From contig NZ_CP012184.1 of the NCBI RefSeq assembly GCF_001420995.1, forward strand, positions 1,410,501 to 1,474,500: DNA of 64,000 nucleotides, read 5' to 3'. The translations under genes and the position numbers were made by a program. Below are positions 6,955 through 14,928 of this stretch, piece after piece; position 1 is the first letter of the stretch; each line of letters begins with the position of its first letter. A model generated the notes under the pieces. The model had not been told where the DNA came from, did no database searches, and saw only the letters and a program-made list of their open reading frames with translations. Origin of the DNA: Pseudonocardia sp. EC080619-01 (GTDB taxonomy: Bacteria > Actinomycetota > Actinomycetes > Mycobacteriales > Pseudonocardiaceae).

Positions 6955-9002
6955 CCACCACGCTCGACCGCGGGCCGTCCGCACGGCCCCGCACCGACGA
7001 CGACACACCCCCGCCCCACCGGCCCTGGCACCGGCCGGTCTCGGTCGCCGCCCTGCTGGTCGCGACCGGCGTCCTGTACCTGTGGAACCTGGGCGCGTCC
7101 GGCTGGGCCAACTCCTTCTACGCCGCCGCGGTCCAGGCCGGGGCGAACGACTGGACGGCGTTCTTCTTCGGCTCCCTCGACCCGTCGAACGCGATCACCG
7201 TCGACAAGCCGCCCGCCGCGCTGTGGCCGATGGAGATCGCCGCCCGGGTCGCCGGGTTCAGCTCCTGGAGCCTGCTCGTCCCCCAGGCGCTCATGGGGGT
7301 CGCCGCGGTCGGGCTGCTGTACGCGGCCGTGCGCCGGGTCTCCGGGCACGGCGCCGGGCTACTCGCCGGTGCCGCACTCGCGCTGACCCCGGTCGCGACC
7401 CTGATGTTCCGCTTCGACAACCCCGACGCGCTGCTCACCCTGCTCCTCGTCGCCGCCGCCTACCTGGTGGTCCGCGGTGTCGAGGACGGCCGTACCCGGT
7501 GGATCGTCGCGGCCGGGCTCGTCGTCGGGTTCGCCTTCCTGACCAAGTCGCTGCAGGCATTCGTCGTCCTGCCGGCGCTGGCCCTGACCTGGGTGTGGGC
7601 CGCTCCCGGACGGCCGCTGCGGCGGGTGTGGCAGCTCCTCGCCGGTGGCGCCGGGATCGTCGCCGGTGCCGGCTGGTGGCTGCTCGCGGTCGCGCTCTGG
7701 CCGGTCGGGTCCCGGCCCTGGATCGGCGGGTCCGGTGACAACACCCCGCTGGGCCTGGCCTTCGGCTACAACGGCCTCGGCCGGATCCTCGGCGGCGACG
7801 GGAACGGCGGTGGCGGGACGCCGGGTGGCGGTGGCGGGACGCCGGGTGGCGGTGCCGCGGGAGCCCCCGGTGCGACGGCCGGTGCCGACGCGGCCGGCGC
7901 GGCGGGCACGGCCGGTGCGACGCCGCCCGGCGGCGGGATGATGCCGCCCGGCGGCACGGGCGGTGGTCCCGGCGGCACGGGCGGGAACACCGCGTTCGGT
8001 GGCGGGACGGGCGTCCTGCGGATGTTCGAGGCCGCCTTCGGCACCCAGGTGTCCTGGCTGCTGCCGGCGGCGCTGCTGCTGGTCGTCGCCGCACTGGTGC
8101 TGCGCGGGCGGGCGTCCCGGACCGACCCGGTACGCGCGTCGCTGCTGCTGTGGGGCGGCTGGACGCTGGTCACCGCGCTGGTCTTCTCCTTCATGGAGGG
8201 CACGATCCACCCGTACTACGCGGTGGCACTCGCCCCCGGGATCGCGGCGCTGGTCGCGGTCGGCAGCCGCGAGGTCCTCGCCCACCGGGACCGCTGGTGG
8301 GCGCGGGCGGTGCTCGCGGTCGCGACGGCCGGGACCGCGGTGTGGGCGTTCGTCCTGCTGGGCCGGTCGCCCGACTTCCTGCCGTGGCTGCGGTGGGTGG
8401 TGCTGGTGCTCGGCGTCGTCGCCGGGGTGGCGTTGCTGGTCCGGTACGGCGGGAGGCGGGTGCTCGCGGTGGTGCTCGGGGTGGCGGTCCTGTCCGGGAT
8501 CGCGGCACCGGCGGCCTACGCGGTGCAGACGGCCGCGACCGTGCACGAGGGCTCGATCCCCACGGCCGGACCGCAGGTCTCCGGCTCGCAGGACGGCGTC
8601 GGCGGCCGCGACGTCCGCGACGGCGGGCGGGGTCCGGGCGGGCCCGGCGGCGCGCAGACGAACACCGAGGTCGCCGCGCTCCTGGCCGACGCCGGCGACG
8701 CCCGCTGGGCCGCGGCCACGATCGGTTCGCAGGGCGCCGCGTCGATGATGCTCGCCGCCGGCGGCGACACGGCCGTCATGGCGATCGGCGGCTGGCCCGG
8801 CAGCGACGAGTTCCCGACCCTGGAGCAGTTCCGGCAGTACGTCGCACAGGGCGACATCCGGTACTTCGTCGCCGGCGACGGTGGTGGGCCCGGTGGCGAT
8901 CGCGGCGTCGGCGCCGCGATCACCGAGTGGGTGGCGGCGCACTACACCGCCACCACGGTCGACGGGACGACCGTCTACGACCTCGCGGCCCCGTCCCGCT
9001 GA
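6951..9002 (+). CDS. GT39 (ArnT/PMT-like) glycosyltransferase with a long Gly/Pro-rich loop
   Basis: 683 residues, a paralogue of the 3644-5590 product. Shared features: LYLWNLGASGWANSFYAAAVQAG, ITVDKPPAALWPM, SSWSLLVPQALMG and FRFDNPDALLTL. It should transfer a sugar from a polyprenyl-phosphate donor to an extracytoplasmic acceptor. The GTG at 6951 overlaps the TGA of the GT2-GtrA gene (GTGA), so translation is probably coupled. An insert of Gly, Pro, Ala and Thr (about 7795-8010) sits in an extracytoplasmic loop where the paralogue has only a short Gly-rich stretch; its DNA contains a near-perfect 21-bp tandem repeat, so its length may vary between strains. The soluble C-terminal domain (TEVAALLADAGDARWAAATIG...) is again present. 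Confidence 0.85.
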   Translation: MTTTLDRGPSARPRTDDDTPPPHRPWHRPVSVAALLVATGVLYLWNLGASGWANSFYAAAVQAGANDWTAFFFGSLDPSNAITVDKPPAALWPMEIAARVAGFSSWSLLVPQALMGVAAVGLLYAAVRRVSGHGAGLLAGAALALTPVATLMFRFDNPDALLTLLLVAAAYLVVRGVEDGRTRWIVAAGLVVGFAFLTKSLQAFVVLPALALTWVWAAPGRPLRRVWQLLAGGAGIVAGAGWWLLAVALWPVGSRPWIGGSGDNTPLGLAFGYNGLGRILGGDGNGGGGTPGGGGGTPGGGAAGAPGATAGADAAGAAGTAGATPPGGGMMPPGGTGGGPGGTGGNTAFGGGTGVLRMFEAAFGTQVSWLLPAALLLVVAALVLRGRASRTDPVRASLLLWGGWTLVTALVFSFMEGTIHPYYAVALAPGIAALVAVGSREVLAHRDRWWARAVLAVATAGTAVWAFVLLGRSPDFLPWLRWVVLVLGVVAGVALLVRYGGRRVLAVVLGVAVLSGIAAPAAYAVQTAATVHEGSIPTAGPQVSGSQDGVGGRDVRDGGRGPGGPGGAQTNTEVAALLADAGDARWAAATIGSQGAASMMLAAGGDTAVMAIGGWPGSDEFPTLEQFRQYVAQGDIRYFVAGDGGGPGGDRGVGAAITEWVAAHYTATTVDGTTVYDLAAPSR

Positions 9003-9022
9003 GGCACCCGCCGAGACATCAG

Positions 9023-9081
9023 CCGAGTGGCACACGGTGCACGCCGTCCCGGGCTCCCGGGGTGCACGGTGTGCCACTCGG
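9023..9081. repeat. 20-bp inverted repeat (palindromic element or terminator)
   Basis: Arms at 9023-9042 (CCGAGTGGCACACGGTGCAC) and 9062-9081 pair at 19 of 20 positions around a 19-nt loop that itself contains CCCGGG twice. It follows the GT39 stop by 20 bp and would terminate the glycosyltransferase operon before the PH-domain genes. The length and near-perfection also suit a dispersed REP-like palindrome. Confidence 0.65.
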
Positions 9082-9170
9082 TGGCTCCGGGACCCCTCTT
9101 TCGGCCACAGCCGCGCACCGGGCGGCGCGGCCGCATGCCGAGCGGCGTCCTCGTTCGGCAGAGTGTGCCC

Positions 9171-9719
9171 ATGACCGCCTCCGGCCCCCTCACGACCGGC
9201 GACCCGACCGACGGCACCGAGCAGCTCCCGCTCCCCCTGCGCCCACCGGCGCACCGGGTGGACGGGCGCGCGATCTGGTGGTGGCGGCTGCGCGGGTTGC
9301 CGACGCCGGTCGTGCTGCTCGTCGCCCAGGGGGTCGGCTGGGCCCTGCTCCCGCGCGAGCCGTGGCACGGCCTGCTCATCGCGACGATCACGCTGACCGT
9401 CCTGTGGCTGCTCGTCGCCACGCTGCTGGTCCCGACCCTGCGCTACCGGCTGCACCGCTGGGAGGTCACCGACGAGGCCGTCTACACCCGCTCCGGCTGG
9501 CTGGTCCGGGAGTGGCGGATCGCGCCGATCCCGCGGGTGCAGACCGTCGACACCGAGCACGGCCCGCTGCAGCAGGCACTGCGGCTGGGGACCGTCACGG
9601 TGACGACGGCGTCGGCCCGCGGCCCGGTCCGCATCGCCGGTCTCGACGCCGACGAGGCCCGCGAGCTGGCCCGGCGGCTCACCGAGACGACCGGCCGGCA
9701 CTCCGGGGACGCGACGTGA
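9171..9719 (+). CDS. PH domain-containing membrane protein (YdbS-like, bPH2)
   Basis: 182 residues: a polar N-terminus, two hydrophobic helices (about residues 40-85, PTPVVLLVAQGVGWALL and TITLTVLWLLVATLLVP), then one bacterial PH (bPH2) domain, visible as LRYRLHRWEVTDEAVYTRSGWLVREWRIAPIPRVQTVDTEHGPLQ... with the family's R-V-Q-T-V-D strand. YdbS-type proteins sit in the membrane with the PH domain in the cytoplasm; in Bacillus YdbS/YdbT protect against certain antimicrobial peptides. The ATG at 9171 is chosen; an in-frame ATG inside the palindrome's left arm at 9027 is unlikely. The gene overlaps the following PH protein by 4 nt (GTGA), so the two are coupled and probably form a complex. Confidence 0.8.
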   Translation: MTASGPLTTGDPTDGTEQLPLPLRPPAHRVDGRAIWWWRLRGLPTPVVLLVAQGVGWALLPREPWHGLLIATITLTVLWLLVATLLVPTLRYRLHRWEVTDEAVYTRSGWLVREWRIAPIPRVQTVDTEHGPLQQALRLGTVTVTTASARGPVRIAGLDADEARELARRLTETTGRHSGDAT

Positions 9720-11401
9720 GCGGCGACGGAACCGGGTCCCCCGACCCGGGCTCCCGGTGGGTCGTCCCGGCCCCGGACCGTCCGACGCTCCGGGAGTCCG
9801 GCGGTGTCCCGCCTCCCTGGAGCCGCACCGAGGCACCCGGCACCGCGCTCGACGGCCACGACACCCCGGCCCCCGGACCCGCAGGTACCGCGACGGCCCC
9901 CGGGGACGGCTGGCGGCGCCTACCGGCGCTGATGCTCGTCGTCGCCCCCGCCACCGCACTCCTGAAGCTGGCCCCCGCCCTGGTCGTCCTGCTGCTGTTC
10001 GGCGCCGGACGCGGGAACGCGGTGCAGCTGTGGATCGCGGCCGGGATCGCCGTGCTCGCCGTCGGTGCCGGGGTGGTCCGCTGGCGGACCACCCGCTACC
10101 GCATCACCGAGGAGCGCGTCGAGCTGCACAGCGGGCTGCTCAACCGGCAGCGCCGCTCGGTCCCGCGGGACCGGATCCGCACCGTCGACCTGACCGCGCC
10201 GCTGCTGCACCGGCTCGTCGGGGTCAGCGTGGTGAAGGTCGGGTCCGGGCAGAGCGCGGGCAAGGAGTCCGGCCTCGATCTCGACGCCGTCACCACGACC
10301 GAGGCCGAGCGTCTCCGCCGCGAGCTGCTCTCCCGCCCCGCCGCGGGCACCCACCCGCCCACGGCCGGTGCTCCCGGGCCGGCAGCGGAGCCGGAGGCCG
10401 GCGAGGAGCTGGACCGCATCGACTGGGCGTCGCTGCGCTACGCCCCGCTGACCGTCAGCTCGCTGGCCGCGATCGGTGCCGCCGCGGCCGCGCTCTGGAA
10501 CCTGCTCCGCGAGGCGGACGTCGATCCCCGCACCCTCCCCGGCGCGGACGCCGTCGCCGGGGAGCTGACCTCCGCACCGGTCTGGGCGTCGGTGCTGGTC
10601 GGCGTCGTCCTGCTGCTGTTCCTGATGGTCGCCGGGTCGATCGTGCTGTTCGTCGAGCGCTGGTGGGGGTTCCGGCTGACCCGCGAGCCCGACGGCACGC
10701 TGCGGGTCCGGCGCGGGCTGCTCACCCGGCGTTCGCTGTCGGTGTCCGAGCAGCGGCTGCGCGGGGTCACCGTCACCGAGCCGCTGCTGGTGCGCGCGAT
10801 CGGGAAGGGCGCGCAGGCCGGGGCGCTGACCGTCGGGCTGGCCGGCGCCGACGGCGAGGCGAGCCACGCGGGTGCGCTCGGCCCGCCGGTCCCGCGGGCG
10901 CACGCGCACCGCATCGCGACGACCGCCGCCCGGACCGGGTCCGCGGTCACCGACGGCCCGCTGACGGCGCACCCGCGGCGGGCCCGCACCCGGCGCCTGG
11001 TCCGGGCGGTCGGCCCGGCGCTGGTGCTGCCGGTGGCGGCCGCCGTCCTCGCCCACCTGGGCGGCCCGTCCTGGCCGCTGGTGGTCGCGGCCCTGCTGGT
11101 CGTCGTGGCCGTCCCGCTCGGGCTGGACCGCTACCGCGCGCTCGGCCACCGGCTCGACGAGCGCTACCTGGTGGCCCGCAGCGGCTCGCTGCTCCGGACG
11201 ACGGCGGCGCTGCGCCGCGACGGCGTCATCGGCTGGCGGGTCCGGCAGAGCCTGTTCCAGCGCCGGGCCGGCGTCGTCACCCTGGAGGCGACGACGGCGG
11301 CGGGCAACGGCGCCGTGCAGGTGCTCGACCTGGCCCCGTCCGACGCCGTCGCACTGATGGCGGAGATCTCGCCGGACGCCGTGCGCGGCTTCCGGGCCTG
11401 A
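9716..11401 (+). CDS. multi-PH domain membrane protein (YdbT-like)
   Basis: 561 residues from GTG 9716, which overlaps the upstream stop. A Pro/Gly-rich cytoplasmic N-terminus of about 65 residues precedes repeated units of paired hydrophobic helices followed by a bPH2 domain. The first PH unit reads TTRYRITEERVELHSGLLNRQRRSVPRDRIRTVDLTAPLLHRLVG, the second FRLTREPDGTLRVRRGLLTRRSLSVSEQRLRGVTVTEP, and a third follows near the C-terminus (LDERYLVARSGSLLRTTAALRRDGVIGWRVRQ). This three-unit layout is typical of YdbT partners of YdbS. A role in membrane or envelope homeostasis is inferred from the family and from the neighbouring glycosyltransferases; biochemical function is unknown. Confidence 0.8.
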   Translation: MSGDGTGSPDPGSRWVVPAPDRPTLRESGGVPPPWSRTEAPGTALDGHDTPAPGPAGTATAPGDGWRRLPALMLVVAPATALLKLAPALVVLLLFGAGRGNAVQLWIAAGIAVLAVGAGVVRWRTTRYRITEERVELHSGLLNRQRRSVPRDRIRTVDLTAPLLHRLVGVSVVKVGSGQSAGKESGLDLDAVTTTEAERLRRELLSRPAAGTHPPTAGAPGPAAEPEAGEELDRIDWASLRYAPLTVSSLAAIGAAAAALWNLLREADVDPRTLPGADAVAGELTSAPVWASVLVGVVLLLFLMVAGSIVLFVERWWGFRLTREPDGTLRVRRGLLTRRSLSVSEQRLRGVTVTEPLLVRAIGKGAQAGALTVGLAGADGEASHAGALGPPVPRAHAHRIATTAARTGSAVTDGPLTAHPRRARTRRLVRAVGPALVLPVAAAVLAHLGGPSWPLVVAALLVVVAVPLGLDRYRALGHRLDERYLVARSGSLLRTTAALRRDGVIGWRVRQSLFQRRAGVVTLEATTAAGNGAVQVLDLAPSDAVALMAEISPDAVRGFRA

Positions 11402-11404
11402 TCC

Positions 11405-13000
11405 TCAGCGCCGGCGGCGGGTCCCGAACAGGCTCCGGGTGATCTCCCGGGTGACCGTGTTCGTGATCTGCCGCCCGGTCGGGGACTGCAGGAAGTCACC
11501 GACCTTGGAGAACCAGCCCTGCTCGCTGGAGTCCTGCGGCTGCGGCGGGGGCGGCGGCGGGGCGGCCTCGCCGGGCGGCGGGGCCTGCGGGGCCGGGGCC
11601 TCGACGGGGGTGGCGTCCCCGCCGGGACCGGACGCGATCCGGCCGGTCAGCCGCTCGTAGGCGGAGTCGCGGTCGACCATCTCGCCGTACTTGGCCTGCA
11701 ACGACGACGCGGCCGCCTCCTGCCGGACGTCGTCCTCGCCGAGCGCGGCCATCATCGAGCGCGGCGCCCGCAGCCGGGTCCACGCCACCGGGGTGGGGGC
11801 GCCCCGCTCGGACAGCACGGTCACGATCGCCTCGCCGGTGCCCAGCGACGTCAGCGCCGACTCCAGGTCGTAGACGTCGGACCGGGGGTAGGTCTTGACG
11901 GTCCGGTTGAGGGCCTTCTGGTCCTCGGGGGTGAAGGCCCGCAGCGCGTGCTGGACGCGCGCGCCGAGCTGCGACAGCACCTCGTTCGGGACGTCGGTGG
12001 GCAGCTGGGTGCAGAAGAACACCCCGACACCCTTGGACCGGATGAGCTTCACGGTCTGCTCGATGCGGTCGAGGAACGCCTTCGACGCGTCGGCGAACAG
12101 CAGGTGCGCCTCGTCGAAGAAGAAGACCAGCTTCGGCTTGTCCAGGTCGCCGGCCTCGGGCAGGTCCTCGTAGAGCTCGGCCAGCAGCCACATGAGGAAC
12201 GTCGAGAACAGCATCGGGTTCGCGGCCCGCTCGGCGAGCTCGAGCAGGGTGACGACACCCTTCCCCTCGATCTCGCGCATCAGGTCCGCCGGCTCGAACT
12301 CGGGCTCGCCGAAGAACGTGTCCCCGCCCTGGGCCTCCAGGTTCACCAGCGCCCGCAGGATCACCCCTGCCGTCGACGACGACACCCCGCCGATCCCCTT
12401 GAGGTCGGCCTTGCCCTCGTCGGAGGTCAGGTGCTGGATGACGGCGCGCAGGTCCTTCGTGTCGAGCAGCGGCAGCCCGCGCTGGTCGGCCCAGTGGAAG
12501 ATCAGCCCGAGGGTCGACTCCTGGGTGGGGTTGAGCCCCAGGACCTTCGCCAGCAGGATCGGGCCGAACTGGGTGATCGTCGCCCGCACCGGGACGGCGA
12601 CGCCGCCGTCGCCCAGCGACAGGAACTGCACCGGGTAGGCCGTCGGCGTCCAGTCGTCGCCGGTGTCGCGCACCCGCTCGTCGATCTTCGCGCCCGGCTC
12701 GCCGGCCCGCGCCATGCCCGACAGGTCGCCCTTGACGTCGGCCAGCAGCACCGGGACGCCGGCGTCGGAGAGCTGCCCGGCGAGCGCCTGCAGCGTCTTC
12801 GTCTTGCCGGTACCGGTGGCGCCGGCGACGAGGCCGTGCCGGTTCAGCGTCGCCAGCGGGATCCGGACCCGCGCCTCCGGGTCGCAGACACCGTCGACGA
12901 GCACCGTGCCGAGTTCCAGCGCGGCGCCGTCGGTGGCGTACCCCTCGGCGATGGTGCGGGCGGCGGTGTGATCTGCAGCGGAATCTGCGTTGTCGGCCAC
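11405..13000 (-). CDS. HerA-like helicase / DUF853 family ATPase
   Basis: 531 residues. The Walker A motif GATGTGKT lies near residue 50 and the Walker B strand KLVFFFDEAHLLF near the middle, followed by GVFFCTQLPTDVPNEVLSQLGARVQHALRAFTPEDQKAL, the diagnostic block of the DUF853/YjgR family of FtsK-HerA ATPases. Their role is unproven; relatives are DNA translocases. A Pro/Gln-rich linker near the C-terminus leads to a short basic tail (SLFGTRRRR). Start GTG 13000 gives the usual short N-terminus before AEGYATDG; an alternative in-frame GTG is at 13024. It is divergent from the oligoribonuclease gene with under 100 bp between them, a plausible nucleic-acid pairing. Confidence 0.8.
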   Translation of the reverse strand: MADNADSAADHTAARTIAEGYATDGAALELGTVLVDGVCDPEARVRIPLATLNRHGLVAGATGTGKTKTLQALAGQLSDAGVPVLLADVKGDLSGMARAGEPGAKIDERVRDTGDDWTPTAYPVQFLSLGDGGVAVPVRATITQFGPILLAKVLGLNPTQESTLGLIFHWADQRGLPLLDTKDLRAVIQHLTSDEGKADLKGIGGVSSSTAGVILRALVNLEAQGGDTFFGEPEFEPADLMREIEGKGVVTLLELAERAANPMLFSTFLMWLLAELYEDLPEAGDLDKPKLVFFFDEAHLLFADASKAFLDRIEQTVKLIRSKGVGVFFCTQLPTDVPNEVLSQLGARVQHALRAFTPEDQKALNRTVKTYPRSDVYDLESALTSLGTGEAIVTVLSERGAPTPVAWTRLRAPRSMMAALGEDDVRQEAAASSLQAKYGEMVDRDSAYERLTGRIASGPGGDATPVEAPAPQAPPPGEAAPPPPPPQPQDSSEQGWFSKVGDFLQSPTGRQITNTVTREITRSLFGTRRRR

Positions 13001-13069
13001 GGACCGGGAGCGTAGGGCACTCACACCGCCGTGACCCGCGGGGCGCGCGCCGTGTGCACGGATGTCACA

Positions 13070-13075
13070 TAGTCT
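13070..13075 (+). promoter_or_regulatory. -10 element of orn (leaderless)
   Basis: TAGTCT ends 6 nt before the ATG at 13082, so transcription should start at the initiation codon. No convincing -35 hexamer is visible. Confidence 0.5.
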
Positions 13076-13081
13076 GCACCG

Positions 13082-13723
13082 ATGACCGACCGGCTGGTGT
13101 GGATCGACTGCGAGATGACCGGGCTCGACCTCGGTTCCGACGCGCTCATCGAGATCGCGGCGCTGGTCACCGACGGGGACCTCAACGTCCTGGGCGAGGG
13201 CGTGGACGTCGTCATCGCCTGCGACGACGCGCAGCTCGACGCGATGCCCGACGTGGTGCGTGACATGCACGCGCGCTCCGGGCTGACCGAGGAGGTCCGG
13301 GCCGCGACGGTGACCATCGCCGAGGCGGAGGAACGGGTGCTCGCCTACATCCGCGCCCACGTCCCCGACGCCCGCACCGCGCCGCTCGCCGGCAGCTCCA
13401 TCGCGACCGACCGCGGATTCCTCGCCCGCGACATGCAGGAGCTCGACGCCTACCTGCACTACCGGATGATCGACGTCAGCTCGGTGAAGGAACTGGCCCG
13501 CCGCTGGTTCCCGCGGGTGTTCTACGCGAAGCCGGAGAAGGGGCTGGCGCACCGCGCGCTGGCCGACATCCAGGAGTCGATCCGGGAGCTCGCGTACTAC
13601 CGGAAGGCGTTGTTCGTGGCCCCGCCCGGGCCGAGCACCGAGCAGGCCCAGGCCGCCGCGGCCGCGGTCGCCGACGTGGCCACGACGGCGAACCCGCAGG
13701 CAGGGGGCGGCGCGACGGGGTGA
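13082..13723 (+). CDS. orn: oligoribonuclease
   Basis: A 213-residue DEDDh 3'-5' exoribonuclease that degrades RNA dinucleotides to mononucleotides, an essential last step of RNA turnover, and that also clears pGpG from c-di-GMP breakdown. Exo I is W-I-D-C-E-M-T-G at residues 7-14 (Asp9, Glu11). Exo II contributes an Asp in the [19 protein letters not shown] region, and the catalytic H-R-A-L-A-D-I block lies at about residue 157. The first 180 residues match the usual Orn length; the last 30 are an Ala-rich actinobacterial extension. The start is fixed by the -10 element 6 nt upstream. Oligoribonuclease is cytoplasmic. Confidence 0.95.
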   Translation: MTDRLVWIDCEMTGLDLGSDALIEIAALVTDGDLNVLGEGVDVVIACDDAQLDAMPDVVRDMHARSGLTEEVRAATVTIAEAEERVLAYIRAHVPDARTAPLAGSSIATDRGFLARDMQELDAYLHYRMIDVSSVKELARRWFPRVFYAKPEKGLAHRALADIQESIRELAYYRKALFVAPPGPSTEQAQAAAAAVADVATTANPQAGGGATG

Positions 13724-13758
13724 GCCAACCCCCGCGCAACCGGCCGCACACCGGGGGC

Positions 13759-13764
13759 TATGCT
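13759..13764 (+). promoter_or_regulatory. -10 element for tRNA-His
   Basis: TATGCT lies about 40 nt before the mature tRNA-His and is the only consensus-like hexamer between orn and the tRNA. The same hexamer precedes tRNA-Leu at 51134. Confidence 0.5.
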
Positions 13765-13802
13765 GTATCAGCGCTTCCGGCCACGGCCGGGGAGTTCGCA
13801 TG

Positions 13803-13875
13803 GTGGGTGTAGCTCAGTTGGTAGAGCACCTGGTTGTGGTCCAGGGGGCCGCGGGTTCAAGTCCCGTCACTCACC
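13803..13875 (+). tRNA. tRNA-His (anticodon GTG)
   Basis: The acceptor arm GTGGGTG pairs with CACTCAC (one G-U pair). The D arm, an anticodon stem around TTGTGGT (anticodon GTG) and the T arm GCGGG-TTCAAGT-CCCGT are all present. A G at 13802 supplies the G-1 identity base opposite C73. CCA is not encoded. Confidence 0.95.
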
Positions 13876-13975
13876 CGGTCGCCCCCCTGGCGGTCGATCC
13901 CGGAAAGCATCGTGCTAATTTTCCGGGGTCGTTCTCGCCCGGGGCGCGCGACAGCACGACGACAGAAATGAATAC

Positions 13976-14051
13976 GCGCCGTTAGCTCAATTGGCAGAGC
14001 AGCTGGCTCTTAACCAGCGGGTTCGGGGTTCGAGTCCCTGACGGCGCACCA
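13976..14051 (+). tRNA. tRNA-Lys (anticodon CTT), copy 1
   Basis: GCGCCGT pairs with ACGGCGC; the anticodon stem GCTGG/CCAGC encloses CTCTTAA (anticodon CTT); the T loop is TTCGAGT. The 3' CCA is encoded at 14049-14051. Confidence 0.95.
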
Positions 14052-14090
14052 CAACTCCACATCGCGAGACCCGGTGAGAATTCACCGTAC

Positions 14091-14162
14091 GCGCCGTTAG
14101 CTCAATGGCAGAGCAGCTGGCTCTTAACCAGCGGGTTCGGGGTTCGAGTCCCTGACGGCGCA
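14091..14162 (+). tRNA. tRNA-Lys (anticodon CTT), copy 2
   Basis: Identical to copy 1 except for one missing T in the D loop (AATGG instead of AATTGG) and no encoded CCA. All stems are intact and the conserved GG of the D loop is kept, so it should be functional. Confidence 0.93.
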
Positions 14163-14168
14163 CCGTGA

Positions 14169-14206
14169 CGAGAAGGCCCGCGACCATCCGGTCGCGGGCC
14201 TTCTCG
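14169..14206 (+). terminator. strong hairpin terminator after the tRNA genes
   Basis: A perfect 17-bp stem, with arms starting CGAGAAGGCCCGCGACC (14169-14185) and ending at 14206, closes on a four-base loop. It is 7 bp from the last tRNA and is the clearest terminator in the window. Confidence 0.85.
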
Positions 14207-14285
14207 CGTCCCCGGGGCCGCGCGGCCGTCGTGACGCCGGTCGCCTCCACATGACCGGAGGCCGCGGACCCGCCACGATGTCCGT

Positions 14286-14918
14286 ATGGCCCGTCCCGAC
14301 CACACCGTCTTCCTCAAGCGGTCCTTCTCCAAGATGGACCAGCTCGCGACACCGTTCCTCACCGGGCGGCGACTGTGCCGGCAGCTGGCACAGGTCGTCC
14401 CGCACGGCACGAACGGCGTGGTCGTCGAGCTCGGGGCCGGGCCCGGCGTCCTGGCCGAGCCGATCCGCGCCCGGCTCGGCCCGAACGCCCGCTACCTCGC
14501 CATCGAGATCGACCCGGAGCTCGTCGCGCACCTGCGGGAGCACAAGCCGTGGCTGGAGGTCGTCGAGGGTGACGTCGCCGACCTGGAGCGGATCCTCGAC
14601 GAGGCCGGGATCGACCGGGTGGACGCGTTCGTCTCCACGCTGCCCTGGGCGGTGTTCCCGCAGACGCTGCGCCTGTCGGTGATGGGCGTGATCGCACGGC
14701 GGCTCGTGCCGGACGGCGTCATGAGCATGATCATCACGTGGATGGCGCTGCCGAACCGGGTGCGCGACCTGCGGGACCTGCTCGACACCCACTTCGACGA
14801 GGTCGTCGAGACCGCCACCGAGTGGCGCAACCCGCCACCCGCGCGGACCTTCCTCTGCCGCCGCCCGCTCCCGCAGTTCAACTCTCTCGACGAGCGAGAC
14901 ACTCGATCGGCGAGCTAG
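14286..14918 (+). CDS. class I SAM-dependent methyltransferase (phospholipid N-methyltransferase-like)
   Basis: 210 residues. Motif I, VVVELGAGPGVLAEPI (about 46-61), binds S-adenosylmethionine; an acidic residue at the end of strand 2 (YLAIEIDPEL) and VVEGDVADL further define the site. The N-terminal FLKRSFSKMDQLATPFLTGRRLCRQLAQ and the internal VDAFVSTLPWAVFP resemble COG3963 phospholipid N-methyltransferases and rRNA adenine dimethylase relatives, which methylate an amine. The substrate is not certain: phosphatidylethanolamine is the usual suggestion for this subgroup. Its TAG stop lies inside the -10 hexamer of the next gene. Confidence 0.7.
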   Translation: MARPDHTVFLKRSFSKMDQLATPFLTGRRLCRQLAQVVPHGTNGVVVELGAGPGVLAEPIRARLGPNARYLAIEIDPELVAHLREHKPWLEVVEGDVADLERILDEAGIDRVDAFVSTLPWAVFPQTLRLSVMGVIARRLVPDGVMSMIITWMALPNRVRDLRDLLDTHFDEVVETATEWRNPPPARTFLCRRPLPQFNSLDERDTRSAS

Positions 14919-14921
14919 TAT
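14916..14921 (+). promoter_or_regulatory. -10 element of the flavoprotein gene (leaderless)
   Basis: TAGTAT overlaps the methyltransferase stop codon and ends 7 nt before the GTG at 14929. It is AT-rich against its surroundings and suits a leaderless start. Confidence 0.45.
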
Positions 14922-14928
14922 TGCGGGC

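Noticed and set aside
9027..9170. Start of the YdbS-like protein at 9027
   Set aside because: This start lies in the palindrome arm and would add 48 residues without family sequence; ATG 9171 fits.
14091..14162. Second tRNA-Lys as a pseudogene
   Set aside because: The missing base is in the variable part of the D loop; all stems and conserved bases are kept, and CCA is commonly added after transcription.
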